In this document: in pieces, positions 53,583 through 63,826 of the stretch | Layout of the letters: each line of letters opens with the position of its first letter | How positions within the stretch are numbered: the stretch's first letter is position 1 | NCBI GenBank assembly: GCA_951394045.1 | Contig: OX595985.1 | Coordinates: 1,240,001 to 1,304,000 of the forward strand | DNA from: Nitzschia sp. DOCU1 | Taxonomy: Eukaryota > Bacillariophyta > Bacillariophyceae > Bacillariales > Bacillariaceae | Length of the DNA: 64,000 bases | Reading direction: 5' to 3' | Translations under genes and position numbers: made by a program | Notes under the pieces: generated by a model | The model's database searches: none | The model's input: only the letters and a program-made list of their open reading frames with translations | Told to the model about the DNA's origin: nothing

Positions 53583-56222
53583 ATGATGCAAGACCCCCCA
53601 GAAACGCCGAGGACCAAGCGAAAGAAAAGTTTGCTGGCAGGGGCAAAAGCTTATTTAGGGGGTTCCAGCAAAAGCCAAGCGCAAGACAAGACAATGGCGA
53701 AAGCACAATCAGAATCCGCACTGCAAGCGCCTATGACACCGGCGGCGGTCAAGGAAAAACAAAAGGTGCGTAAGGTCAATCGCCTTTCCATTGGCAATAT
53801 TTCTCCTGAGGAGAGAACGCCACCGCGAGAGCGAAAAACGCCGACTCGACGAAGTGTGGAGGATCCTCCCGCCAAAGCGTTCGACGACCCGCAGACGCCT
53901 CGAGCAAAGCAAAAGATTCGACGGATGACTTCAGCACCGGCCATTACCGATCATCGTGACGCTTATAGTGTCAACGATATTAGTGAAATCGCCGTGAGTC
54001 CTCATTCCGTAAAATCAAAGTCAAAACGACGATCTTCCATGGCCGCCAGTGTTGGAGACGGCGATGAAGCCGAGAGGGGTCGCAATATTGATCCTTCCAA
54101 AGAGAAGAAGAAAATTCGGCAGAATTCGGCGGGTCCGTTGATGCGAGACCGGTCCGGACGATCTTCCATGGCTGCCAGTGTTGGAGGCGGCGATGAGGCC
54201 GAGAGGGGTCGCAAGATTGATCCTTCCAAGGAGAAGAAGAAAGTTAGGCACAATTCGGCGGGTCCGTTGATGCGAGACCGGGTCAGACGTTCCACTGGAT
54301 TAACACCCAAGAGTGCAATTGCCGGTAGTAAACCCAGGCAAGCCAGTCTCGACAGTTTGAAGGATCAACTTAGTGCCTTGCCTCTGCCGCCGCTTGAGGG
54401 TAAGCTGCGAGATCCAGATGATACGAGTAGCCGACCAAAGACGCGAACGACAGTTAGTGCGGACGGCCGGATCCGACGCGTCAAGAAAAAGGAAGACGGA
54501 ACAGCTTCGGACGATGATGACTTGCAGAGCAGGCAAAGTACCTCCTCCAAACGATCAAAAATGAGCGCGAAAAGTACAGGAACCAGAAAATCTACTGGCG
54601 GCAAAAAAGTGAAAGACAAATCCGTTGGGAAAAAGAAGAGGAATTCAAAAACGGACTACAGTAGCAGCGATCAGGACAGTGATCACTCAGAACGAAGCAA
54701 CCGCTCCTCGTCGTCGCGGCGTTCACAACGGGCCGAGCGCACCGAGCGCAGTGAACGTCGGGCCGGGAAGCGTATAACGCCACTCGAGGACGACATAGCA
54801 CCACATGAGTCTGCGGACCATGGCGACGCTGATGTCAATTTTGACAATACTGCCTTGGATGCTGCCGTCAGCCCTGCTCGTATTTTGAACTTAGAGGAGG
54901 AATTAACCCGACTGAACAAAACGCTTGTGGAAATGAACGAGGAGAATCTCAAGGCTCAGTTTGCTGCCCAATCGGAGGCCGCCAAGCTCAGGAAAGAGCT
55001 TCGCGAGGAGAAGCTGGAGCTGCAGCGGAGTCAGACGGAACGACGAGAATTACGGGCCGAGCTGCGAGAACGCGATCTTATTATTGATGAATCCGATAGA
55101 AAGATTAAGGCACTTGAAAAGGCTGTTGAGAGCCAGTTGGACAAGGTTGATGACCTGGAAGAGGAATTGCGCCGAGCCAACGAAGAAATTTTTGACCTCG
55201 AAGAAAAGCTTGGTGACATGGGGCAGGTTCTCGCATCGTCATCGGCCGTTGAAACGAATGCACTGCAGAAAGAAAAAGACTTTGGAGATAAGCGTCAGGA
55301 GCGAATGGAACGACGGTTGGTGGAACGCGAGAAGGAGCTGGAAGCACGTGAAAAGAAGTTGAGAGAAGACCGAGAAGCTCTAGCCAAGCAAACTCAACCG
55401 CAACGTGAAATCGATCAATTGGAGCAAGACAATCGCATGCTACTCAAGGCGTTGAATAGAGAACGCGCAGAGGCAGCGGACAAGGTCAAGGATAAAGACG
55501 AAGAATTGAAGAAGCTTCGCCAGGAACTTAAGTTGGCCAAGATGAAATCCTACAGCCAAATAAGCAATGGAACTACCAACGAAAACATTTCTAAACTGCT
55601 TCAAGACAATGTCAACTTGCAACAGTGTTTGGATGAAGAAAAGGAGAAGGCAGCAGCTGCCCTCAAAGAGAAGGACGATCGGATAGCTTCACTTGAAAGC
55701 GAACTCAAGATGTTCAGTGGGTCCGGTGAATCGAATGGAGTCGGTGGTACTGACGCCGCGACCCGAGAACTTGAAATTCTCAAAGCTGATCTTATTGTGA
55801 TGAGGAGTAAGCTTGAGGGTGCTCAACGGCGAAATCAACTACTCGAAGACGATATTGATCACTGGAAGTCGGTGAATTGTAATCTGGAGGATGAGCTTGC
55901 TGAATGGAAGGCTCAAGTGGCCAACTGGCGTGCGAAACACGAAGACGTCGTCGAACCGGAAGATGATGGATCCTATGTATCAGAGCCAAACATTCTTCCT
56001 TACAGGAACCCAATGAGCGTGAGCGGATCGCACTCTGTCGCACATATGGCCCTTGGTATCAAGGAGGAGGAGGACGATAACTACACTACAGCCAGCGAGC
56101 CTGCTAGTTCGATAGCAAACCTTTGGTCCAAGCTTACCACTCCTACTTCAAAACGGAAAACGCTAAACAATATGAACGTGGAATCAGTGAACGAGATATT
56201 GGCTCGGTCGACTTTCCATTAA
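53583..56222 (+). CDS. Coiled-coil protein D (tandem paralogue of E)
   Basis: Single exon, 879 residues. The N-terminus is basic (PRTKRKKSLLAGAKAYLGG). Residues about 150-235 are two near-identical 43-residue repeats. They are followed by Ser/Arg-rich sequence with RSSSSRRSQRAERTERSER. The coiled coil begins near 432 (NLEEELTRLNKTLVEMNEEN). EREKELEAREKKLRED matches gene E's arrays of LEERERQL. Near 759 is DHWKSVNCNLEDELAEWKAQ, matching DHWKKANIELEDELAHWKSE in E. Near 845 is ANLWSKLTTP, matching TDLWSKMTLK in E. Same strand, adjacency and these shared motifs make D and E a tandem duplication. The function is unknown; the architecture suggests a long rod with a regulated disordered head. Confidence 0.85.
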   Translation: MMQDPPETPRTKRKKSLLAGAKAYLGGSSKSQAQDKTMAKAQSESALQAPMTPAAVKEKQKVRKVNRLSIGNISPEERTPPRERKTPTRRSVEDPPAKAFDDPQTPRAKQKIRRMTSAPAITDHRDAYSVNDISEIAVSPHSVKSKSKRRSSMAASVGDGDEAERGRNIDPSKEKKKIRQNSAGPLMRDRSGRSSMAASVGGGDEAERGRKIDPSKEKKKVRHNSAGPLMRDRVRRSTGLTPKSAIAGSKPRQASLDSLKDQLSALPLPPLEGKLRDPDDTSSRPKTRTTVSADGRIRRVKKKEDGTASDDDDLQSRQSTSSKRSKMSAKSTGTRKSTGGKKVKDKSVGKKKRNSKTDYSSSDQDSDHSERSNRSSSSRRSQRAERTERSERRAGKRITPLEDDIAPHESADHGDADVNFDNTALDAAVSPARILNLEEELTRLNKTLVEMNEENLKAQFAAQSEAAKLRKELREEKLELQRSQTERRELRAELRERDLIIDESDRKIKALEKAVESQLDKVDDLEEELRRANEEIFDLEEKLGDMGQVLASSSAVETNALQKEKDFGDKRQERMERRLVEREKELEAREKKLREDREALAKQTQPQREIDQLEQDNRMLLKALNRERAEAADKVKDKDEELKKLRQELKLAKMKSYSQISNGTTNENISKLLQDNVNLQQCLDEEKEKAAAALKEKDDRIASLESELKMFSGSGESNGVGGTDAATRELEILKADLIVMRSKLEGAQRRNQLLEDDIDHWKSVNCNLEDELAEWKAQVANWRAKHEDVVEPEDDGSYVSEPNILPYRNPMSVSGSHSVAHMALGIKEEEDDNYTTASEPASSIANLWSKLTTPTSKRKTLNNMNVESVNEILARSTFH
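54030..54287 (+). repeat. 129-bp in-frame tandem repeat inside gene D (two copies)
   Basis: Copies 54030-54158 and 54159-54287 encode RSSMAASVG[DG]GDEAERGR and then IDPSKEKKK, NSAGPLMRDR. Differences at the DNA level are few, so the duplication is recent or kept by gene conversion. Confidence 0.9.
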
Positions 56223-57291
56223 GCATATCCTCCGTCGAGTTGCGGACCCGCCGTGCATCTCATTGACGACCACGCAAACAGCTCCTTTTGATTTTATGTC
56301 ACGGCGTAGAGTCATCGGCGTTGCCTCTACACATGGAAGAATTCTTGTTATATGGGAACAAACGTGTGGCCGACCTCCCGAAGTTGCAGGTAACATCTAG
56401 CCAAACATCATGCTGGTCACACATGGAAGTTAGCTACAGAGCATCTCTGCACTATAAGAGGTTGTAAGTCGGTCGATCCTAGCGAATCGAACACGCGATA
56501 GCATTGTTGGCGGTCGGTAGGGTACAATCGGGCCCCTTGGACTATATGAAGTCGTATCTCGCAGGAGCGATAGACACATGTGGTCTGCTCTTGCATGTGC
56601 ACTGCATAAGCAGATTATGGCAACAGGTAATTCAAGGTGATAATAAAGCATTGCGCTTGCAACAGTGTAAGGCGGTATCATTACCATCGTCCCCATATTG
56701 TTTCATCTTCCAATCCGGTTGCTAACATCGAGACGTATCTTGGATCAGAGGAAATTTGGCGCGCCAAGACGACTGTTGGGCCTAATGTCCAATCATGTGA
56801 CCCCCTCGAAGACAAATTTCGACTTATGTGAGACAGGCGTGCAGGCGCGGGGCATAAAAACTAACTGCAAGCAAGACCCATGAAAATCTACACGCACGAA
56901 AGCTCATTCTTCCCTTTGTTCTTGTAAAGGACGTGTTGTTGGAGGGAAGGTAGGTGCGTCTATGCCATGACCGAAAGATAGGATACTGTCAGTCAACGAA
57001 CTGAAAAAAGACCACTCATAGCAACTACTCAAGAGTTGTATCACCAAGAAGAAGTTCTGGCTTGTGTCCCGACCATAGCCATAGGTGGAATTCGAAGGCA
57101 ACGAAGACGTCGACAACGCTGCTGAACTACTGGTACGCTTCTACCCGAAAAGCTGAATTGACGGTTGCATCGGTGTACAGGCATCCGCCGTAGTCGCAGT
57201 GAGATCCTACTTCAATCAACTCTGATCGGGAGTTTTTTGGTGGTCCACAGATTCGTGACGCTTCAGATCGTCGCCAAGCGAAACACAGACC
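56223..57291. other. Intergenic region between genes D and E, no gene seen
   Basis: This is about 1.07 kb without a supported exon on either strand. It contains the 3' flank of D and the promoter of E. I see no repeat shared with the D 5' flank. Confidence 0.4.
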
Positions 57292-60200
57292 ATGACTGAA
57301 GAAGTAGCTCCGACTTCCATCAAACCCAAGAAAAAGAAAAAGTTTGGTTTGTTCCGTCGGAAAAAGTCCAAAAACAAAGCTGAAAATAAGGTCGATGATA
57401 AGACAAGTGAAGTATCACAGGATGAAGGTTCTTTCGACGAGAACGACTCAGAAATCTACGAGTTCTCCGATTTGGAAGAGGACGAAAGCGAGTCCGAGGA
57501 TGCCGACGATGGAGCTATTGTAGCACCTGGCATGCATTACACGACTCCGGCACCGACAACTGCAAACACTACCCTCATTGAAAATGGCAGAGGAAGAGAC
57601 TTGACGCGTGGAAGGAGCGAAGTTTTGGAAAGATCCCGTTCGCGTTCCAGATCAAGATCAGTTTCCAGTGCATTCCGCCAACTCATGGGCGGAATTAAAG
57701 CGAAATCAACCCTAGATATTCGTTCTACTGCGAAGGAGGAATGGTTGGCATCAAAGCAAGAGCAGCGAAAAGACCACCCTTCGTCTGAGGAAGTCAATAG
57801 CTTAGAGAACCCAGCAGAGAAATCTTGCGAGATGCCCTCACCGACCAGCAAGAGAAGCAGCAAGAGAAAGGATTCTGGTTCATTGCAGGGATCCTTGACT
57901 GGCATAGAAATATCCCTTCATGACGATGATTCTGCAGGGCCGGTAGCCCAAGGCCCGGCAGCTCATTCCCCAAAGAAGAAAAAGAAATCTAAGAAAAAGA
58001 AGGATAAGGATTCTGTGGAGGACGATGAAACGGCCAGCCGGGATTCCTTGCCTCCCCTGAGCAAAAAGAAGAGCACCAGGAAGAAGGCCGCATCAACTGA
58101 CGGCTCCTCTGCAGGCGATTCTTTCACGAAGACGAAAATCAAGAAAAAGAAATCAAAGCGTGAATTTGATGTTGTAGACCGAGCTATGAAGATCAAGCAG
58201 CAAAGGGCGAGCATTCAAGAAGATCTCAAGGACACCGTGAAGCATCGAGAAAAACGCGCCGACTTGATGCAGGAGTTCAAGGAACATGCCTCGTCGTCAC
58301 GTGGGAAGGACTGGGAAAATGAAGAGTTCCTACTTTCCCCGAAACCTGACAAAAGCTCTCGTTCAATGCTTTCGGCACAGTCTTCTCGACGACGGTCTAT
58401 TGGGAAATTATCGTCAGAGATGGACGGAAGTCTTCTCGTGAAGAATGACAACGCCGTCCTTTCGTTGAGCGAGACTGTCGCTACACTAAGCAAGCAAGTA
58501 GAGACACAGCGCAAGGATAACTCGAAGCTTCAAAAGTCCCTTGCCGAGGCGCTTTTGAAAATCACCAAGTTGAACGAAGATCTACGCGAACAAGAGTTGG
58601 GCAATGCAAAGTCCAAGTCGGAACTTCTCGAGGTTAAGAAGGAAATGGCCTCTGTCAAAGAGCAAAATGAGAAACTTCACAAATCGCTTGACGAAGTCGA
58701 AATGGAGCTCTCGACAAAAGACGATCATCTGGACTCACTAGAACAAGTGGTCGAGGAACAAGTGGAAAAGGTGCAATTTCTTGAAAAGAAGCTGGAGGAA
58801 ACAGAGGATGAATTGTTCCAGATGGAAGTTGAGTTGAAAAAAGCCCAGACGATGGCCCAGTCGGCCGAGGATGCATCTTTGAAGGACCACGCTGACAAAG
58901 TCAATTCGATCCGAGCCGGGCGGATGCAACGCATGGCTTCAAAGAAGAATTTGGCACGCGGTGATTCTGTCCGTGATCTTATCAATGGAAGCTTGGATAA
59001 ATCCACCCACAACAGGAAAGCATCTGACTTGGCTTCCCGTGAAAGGAAGCTGGAAGAACGAGAGAGGCAACTACAGGTGGGACGTGAGCGCGATCGAACT
59101 CGTGAAGAGCGACTTAAGGAGTGGGAGGAACAACTCGTTGAACGAGAAAGGCAGCTGCGAACTGGCCTTAATCCAGTTCAAATGGATGTTTTAAATTCGA
59201 GAGAACGCGATCTCGAAGAGCGGGAGCGCCTGCTCAAGGCTAACCTGGAAAAACTCGAACAGGAGCACCAAAAGTCATCAAGCCTACCATCGAGCTCCTA
59301 CCTCGTCCCTGCCTCCGAGGATGAGAAAGATGAGCTGATCAAGAACTTGAAGGCGGAATGCCAGGATTTATTGGCAGAAAAGACAGAACTCATCAGGAAA
59401 TATGAGGACGAAGAGCGACAACGTGAAGAGGATTTACAAGTCATCCAGGAGGATATTGACGAAAAGCTAAGGAAACTTGACGAAGAAAATGAGGAGTTTC
59501 GTCAGCGACTTGAAGAAGCTGACGAACGCGCCGTGAAAGCGGACGATCTTCAAAAGACGGTAGCAAGGCTTGAAACTGAAATTGCTTTTCTCAAGAAGAC
59601 ATCATCTGGCGGAGGCAGTCAAGGTGATATGCTCCGGGAATTGCAGGAAGAAGTCACTCAGCAGCTCACCGCGTTGGACGCGGAGAACCGAAAGCTGAGT
59701 GACCTACTGGCCGAAAAGCAAAAGATCTTCCAGAAAAAGCTCGATCAGAAGGATGAAACCATTCTCGAATTGGAGGAAATGTTGGAAGAATTGGAGAAGG
59801 CCAGGGCATCCGACGCAAAGGACAAGACCGAATCCTTGTCTCGAGATTTAGAGGAAGCACTTAGAGTGCTTCGTGAGAAACAGGCTGAAATTGAAATTTT
59901 GCAGAGGAAGCTAGGTGTCATTACGGAAGAGTTTGAACAGAGGAACGCACAAGAACTCCTCAGCAAGAACGCTATCATCCGGCAACTGGAAGACGAATTG
60001 ATCGCCACGCGAGCGGTGATCGAAGCCAAAACATCGGATCAGTTGTCGATGGACATGAAGGCCGAAATAAAGTCGTTAAAAGAAAATCTTCGTGGTTTGA
60101 ACAAGCGCATGAAGCAGGAACAGTATCGTGCAAAGTCGAAGATCAAAGAGTTAGAAAACGCACTCTCTGGCGCCGAGCGAGAGGCGTCTCGATTGAAGAA

Positions 60201-60681
60201 GGAGCTTGAACGCATGGAGCAGCGCAAGCAAATAAGAGCCACATCCAAGAATGAATCTTCGGATGAGGATCTGAAGCAGCATTTGGAGGACCTCGAGGAC
60301 GAAGTGGATCACTGGAAGAAAGCTAATATCGAATTGGAGGATGAGCTTGCTCATTGGAAGAGCGAAGCCCAGGAATTGAAGTCGAAGCTGGAAGAAGAGG
60401 AAGACCAAGAACTAGAGGATGATATCTCGGTGGGAAGCTTAAGCTTCACTTCTCAAATCTCCAGGCAATCTCGACAGGCCAGTCGTCGCGGGTCGCTTTC
60501 GTCGCTGTCGCGAGAAGACATGTTTTTCGTCTCGAACAAAGGAGCCCCTGATTCGGTCGCGGACGCCGATGCAAACTCCAGTCTCCGCGCAATGAGGACT
60601 GTGACAGATCTTTGGTCAAAGATGACCTTGAAGCAACCTTCTGCGCCTACGGGCCTTTACCAAATGAGTCTAGACGACTAA
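57292..60681 (+). CDS. Coiled-coil protein E (largest of the family)
   Basis: Single exon, 1,129 residues. The N-terminus KPKKKKKFGLFRRKKSKNK is a basic/aromatic patch similar to LSRLFGRKKEE of gene C and fits lipid or membrane binding. An acidic stretch (FSDLEEDESESEDADDG) is followed by RSRSRSRS and Lys/Ser blocks up to about 385. The coiled coil then runs almost to the end: LQKSLAEALLKITKLNEDL (shared with genes B and C), repeated ERERQL units at about 585-650, and a Gly-rich hinge near 775. The paired motif DHWKKANIELEDELAHWKSE is near 1005. The tail has TDLWSKMTLKQ near 1106. No enzymatic domain is seen. It is the best reference copy for the family. Confidence 0.85.
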   Translation: MTEEVAPTSIKPKKKKKFGLFRRKKSKNKAENKVDDKTSEVSQDEGSFDENDSEIYEFSDLEEDESESEDADDGAIVAPGMHYTTPAPTTANTTLIENGRGRDLTRGRSEVLERSRSRSRSRSVSSAFRQLMGGIKAKSTLDIRSTAKEEWLASKQEQRKDHPSSEEVNSLENPAEKSCEMPSPTSKRSSKRKDSGSLQGSLTGIEISLHDDDSAGPVAQGPAAHSPKKKKKSKKKKDKDSVEDDETASRDSLPPLSKKKSTRKKAASTDGSSAGDSFTKTKIKKKKSKREFDVVDRAMKIKQQRASIQEDLKDTVKHREKRADLMQEFKEHASSSRGKDWENEEFLLSPKPDKSSRSMLSAQSSRRRSIGKLSSEMDGSLLVKNDNAVLSLSETVATLSKQVETQRKDNSKLQKSLAEALLKITKLNEDLREQELGNAKSKSELLEVKKEMASVKEQNEKLHKSLDEVEMELSTKDDHLDSLEQVVEEQVEKVQFLEKKLEETEDELFQMEVELKKAQTMAQSAEDASLKDHADKVNSIRAGRMQRMASKKNLARGDSVRDLINGSLDKSTHNRKASDLASRERKLEERERQLQVGRERDRTREERLKEWEEQLVERERQLRTGLNPVQMDVLNSRERDLEERERLLKANLEKLEQEHQKSSSLPSSSYLVPASEDEKDELIKNLKAECQDLLAEKTELIRKYEDEERQREEDLQVIQEDIDEKLRKLDEENEEFRQRLEEADERAVKADDLQKTVARLETEIAFLKKTSSGGGSQGDMLRELQEEVTQQLTALDAENRKLSDLLAEKQKIFQKKLDQKDETILELEEMLEELEKARASDAKDKTESLSRDLEEALRVLREKQAEIEILQRKLGVITEEFEQRNAQELLSKNAIIRQLEDELIATRAVIEAKTSDQLSMDMKAEIKSLKENLRGLNKRMKQEQYRAKSKIKELENALSGAEREASRLKKELERMEQRKQIRATSKNESSDEDLKQHLEDLEDEVDHWKKANIELEDELAHWKSEAQELKSKLEEEEDQELEDDISVGSLSFTSQISRQSRQASRRGSLSSLSREDMFFVSNKGAPDSVADADANSSLRAMRTVTDLWSKMTLKQPSAPTGLYQMSLDD

Positions 60682-61359
60682 AAAGTACTATGCACTCCAT
60701 CAAATATATAGAAGATAGCCAATAGAATTCAAAACTGTGGGGTAGTAGCCCTGCCTGGACCTTTTGATCGGCTTGGCATCAGAAGTATGATCGTAAGCGA
60801 AGTTTTGCCATCATCAGTAGTCGTGCTAGCACCTCTCGAGTTAATCCTAATGTATGTACATACATTTTATCGTACCCATGTGACATAGTATTGCGGCTTG
60901 CTTGCGCAAGCTTGCTTGCTTGCTTCAAGCTTGCCTTGCCTTGCCTTGCCTTGCCTTGCCTTGCCTTGCCTTGCCTTGCCTTGCTTGCCAAGCTTGCTTG
61001 CCTTGCCTTGCCTTGGCAAGCTTGCTTGCTTGTTGGAGGGAGCTAATTTAGGCGCGTAGCTGTCCCGTCCGTCCGTCCCTCCCCGTCCGCCGTCGTTGCG
61101 CGAACTCGACGAACTCTTCGTTCTTCGAACCGCCGGCAACGCGCCTGCACAGCAGGCCGCCACGATGCCTCACTCAAAAACAAGGAGCAGAGATGTTGAG
61201 TGGTGTTGTTTTTCCTTCGACGACAAACTAAACAAAAGGTTATATCTCGAGAAGCTTACTGCACTTCCTTTCGCGCTACGCTGTCATCCTCATTCTCTGG
61301 TTCAGGGAAGGGTCTTTACTTGAGGTTCGGTGTCAAAGCGAATGAGTTGAGTTAGAAAT
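60682..61359. other. Intergenic region with a TTGCC microsatellite
   Basis: It contains the pentanucleotide array described separately, and the promoter and 5'UTR of the cullin gene. No exon is supported; the long minus-strand frame through the array is an artefact of the repeat. Confidence 0.5.
60890..61033. repeat. TTGCC/TTGC microsatellite with AAGCTT spacers
   Basis: It begins with CTTGCGCAAG and TTGCTTGC units, then ten perfect TTGCC units (60931-60980), then CCAAGCTTGCTTG, three more TTGCC units and GGCAAGCTTGCTTGC. The CAAGCTTG palindromes recur three times and bound the uniform arrays. Confidence 0.9.
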
Positions 61360-63826
61360 ATGGCGGACTCGAAAAAGCGATTCAACATCAAGGTATGTAG
61401 CGCAAATGCCAGACGATGCTGGTTTCAGCCCAGGGTTGATGCTAACGACATTGCTTTGTCATTCTAGCCTTTTCGGGCACATGTGCCTATGGACAGAACA
61501 GTCGCCAACCAAACTTGGGATGCCCTTGCGAATGCGATTGACGAGATTTACAACAGGAACGCATCTCAGCTCTCGTTCGAAGAGTTGTATCGAAATGCCT
61601 ACAACTTGGTGCTTCACAAACACGGCACTCTACTCTACGAAGGCGTGTCGGAAAAATTGTCTTCTCACCTGCTCGATACGGTCGCCCGCCTGGCGGAGAT
61701 TCCAGACTCGTCATTGCTAGAGGAGATTGCTTCCACGTGGTCTGAACATCAGGTATGTAATTTTTGTACGATTGGCGGGAATTTGTTATCGTACCGCCAG
61801 TGTGAACAACTCAAACATGTAATGTCTCGTTTGTAATTCTCAGATTACAATGATCATGGTGCGAGATATTCTCATGTACATGGACAGAACTTATGTCCTG
61901 CAGCAACGTCGTCGGCCTGTCTATGAGCTCGGATTGCACTTGTTCCGTATCACGGTCTGGGAGCACCCCAAGGTCCAGCCCCGGGTGACAGAATTACTCA
62001 TGTCCGCGATTGCCGCAGAGCGTGATGGCCTGCTTACTGATGATAGGTCGCTGTTGAAGGCAAACTTGGGAATGCTATTGGAGCTGGGACAAGCTGACTC
62101 ATCGAGTGTATACGAGAAGGATTTTGAGACGCTGTTCTTGACAACTACGGCAGAATTCTACAAGCTCGAATCCCTCAGCTATTTAAGTCGAAATACTGCC
62201 ACAGACTACGTCAACAAGGCGACAAGACGATTGGAGGAAGAAAGAGAGCGGGCGCAAGCTTTGGCACTTCCAAGTTCTACAGAAGGCCCTCTGCAGAACA
62301 TTGTAGAGACCGAGCTTATTGAAAAGCACGCCAGAACTCTAGTTGACATGGAAAATTCTGGGTTTGCTGCGCTATTGAAGGACGAAACAAAACTGGAGGA
62401 AATGCGAACCATGTATGATTTGTTTGTCCGCGTTCCTGCATCTGTCGATAATCTACGTGAAGCTCTTGCTGACCGCATCAAGGCCGACGGCAAAGTCCTG
62501 ATCTATGATCAAGAAAATGGCAATGCAGACCCTCCTTCTTTTGTTCGAGGTGTCTTGGCAATGCGAGAACGTTACGACAAGGTCGTCTCAGTCTCTTTTC
62601 GTGGCGAGAAGAAAGCCAAGAAACGAATGCGTGAGTCATTCGAGGACTTTCTGAACACAGATGCTCGAGCCGCATCTTGTCTTGCTGTGTACGTCGACGA
62701 ACTTTTGCGGGTTGGTCTTCGAGGAGCCACCGAGGATCAGATTACGGAAGAGCTGCAGAAGGTCATTATTGTCTTCAGATATCTATCCGACAAAGACGTA
62801 TTCGAGAGCTTCTACAAGCAGCATTTGGCCAAACGCCTCCTAGGTAGCCGATCTGTTAGTGATGATGCTGAGCGGGCCATGGCCAGTCAGCTCAAGGCAG
62901 AGTGTGGCTACCAGTTCACAAGCAAGCTCGAAGGAATGTTCAATGATATGCGTATCTCGCGTGATATGCAGGATACTTACAGGGCCTACCGGCGCACTCA
63001 AGAATCCCAGGGCGAAAGTACTGGTGGCGGCAAGCAAGTTGATATCGAGGTCGATGTGTTGACAAACGGGTACTGGCCTTCCCAGAATGTGCCACCATGT
63101 ACATTGCCCAACATTATCCAAGAGGCAATTGATCGATATTCCAAGTACTATCTTGAAAAGCATACTGGCCGTAAGCTGTCGTGGCAAACCTCCGCCGGCG
63201 CGGCAGAACTCAAGGCGACGTTCGGTACTGGTCCTGACAAGCTCCGGCGTCACGAGCTGTGTGTATCGACATATCAAATGTGCATTTTGCTGCTATTCAA
63301 CAACACTGACACGTTAACCCTCGGCCAGATTCGCTCTGAGACTCACATCCCTGACCAGGAACTGCGACGGCACCTGATTTCGCTTTGTACTCCAAAGCAT
63401 CGAATCCTCCGAAAGGGCAGTAAAGGGAAAGGCATTACCTCTGACGACGATACCTTCACGTTCAATGCTGATTACACAAGCAAGCTAAAACGAGTGCGAA
63501 TCCCACTCGTGAAGGAGACGATGGTGACACGCGGCAATGAGAATGGAGGCGCTGCCTCTACAGCGGTAGCTACTGCGGCGGGTGGTTCGGTGCCATTGCC
63601 TGTTGAGGAAGACAGACGCCACCTAGTGGAAGCGGCTCTTGTTCGAATCATGAAGGCCAGAAAGGCACTTCACCACAACGATCTCATCGCTGAAGTGACA
63701 CGCCAACTCAGCGTTCGCTTCAACCCGGCCCCTCAATTCATCAAAAAGCGCATCGAAAGTTTGATTGAACGTGAGTATTTGGAACGGTCCTTGGAGGACC
63801 ACCGTGTCTACAACTATGTCGCTTAG
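61360..63826 (+). CDS. CUL3: Cullin-3-type ubiquitin ligase scaffold
   Basis: Three exons, 61360-61392, 61468-61752 and 61844-63826. Introns are GTATGT...TTCTAG (75 nt) and GTATGT...TCTCAG (91 nt), both phase 0; 766 residues. A tiny first exon encodes MADSKKRFNIK. The N-terminal cullin repeat reads SFEELYRNAYNLVLHKHGTLLYEG, nearly as in animal CUL3, and would bind BTB adaptor proteins. The cullin homology domain has VFRYLSDKDVFESFYKQHLAKRLL, and the winged helix carries IMKARKALHHNDLIAEVTRQ. The NEDD8 acceptor lysine is about residue 710. The C-terminus RVYNYVA is complete. The role is as scaffold of CRL3 ligases, with RBX1 at the C-terminal domain. Confidence 0.95.

Noticed and set aside
60867..61163. 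Minus-strand frame encoding repeated ARQGK units
   Set aside because: It is produced by the TTGCC microsatellite being free of stops, not by a gene.
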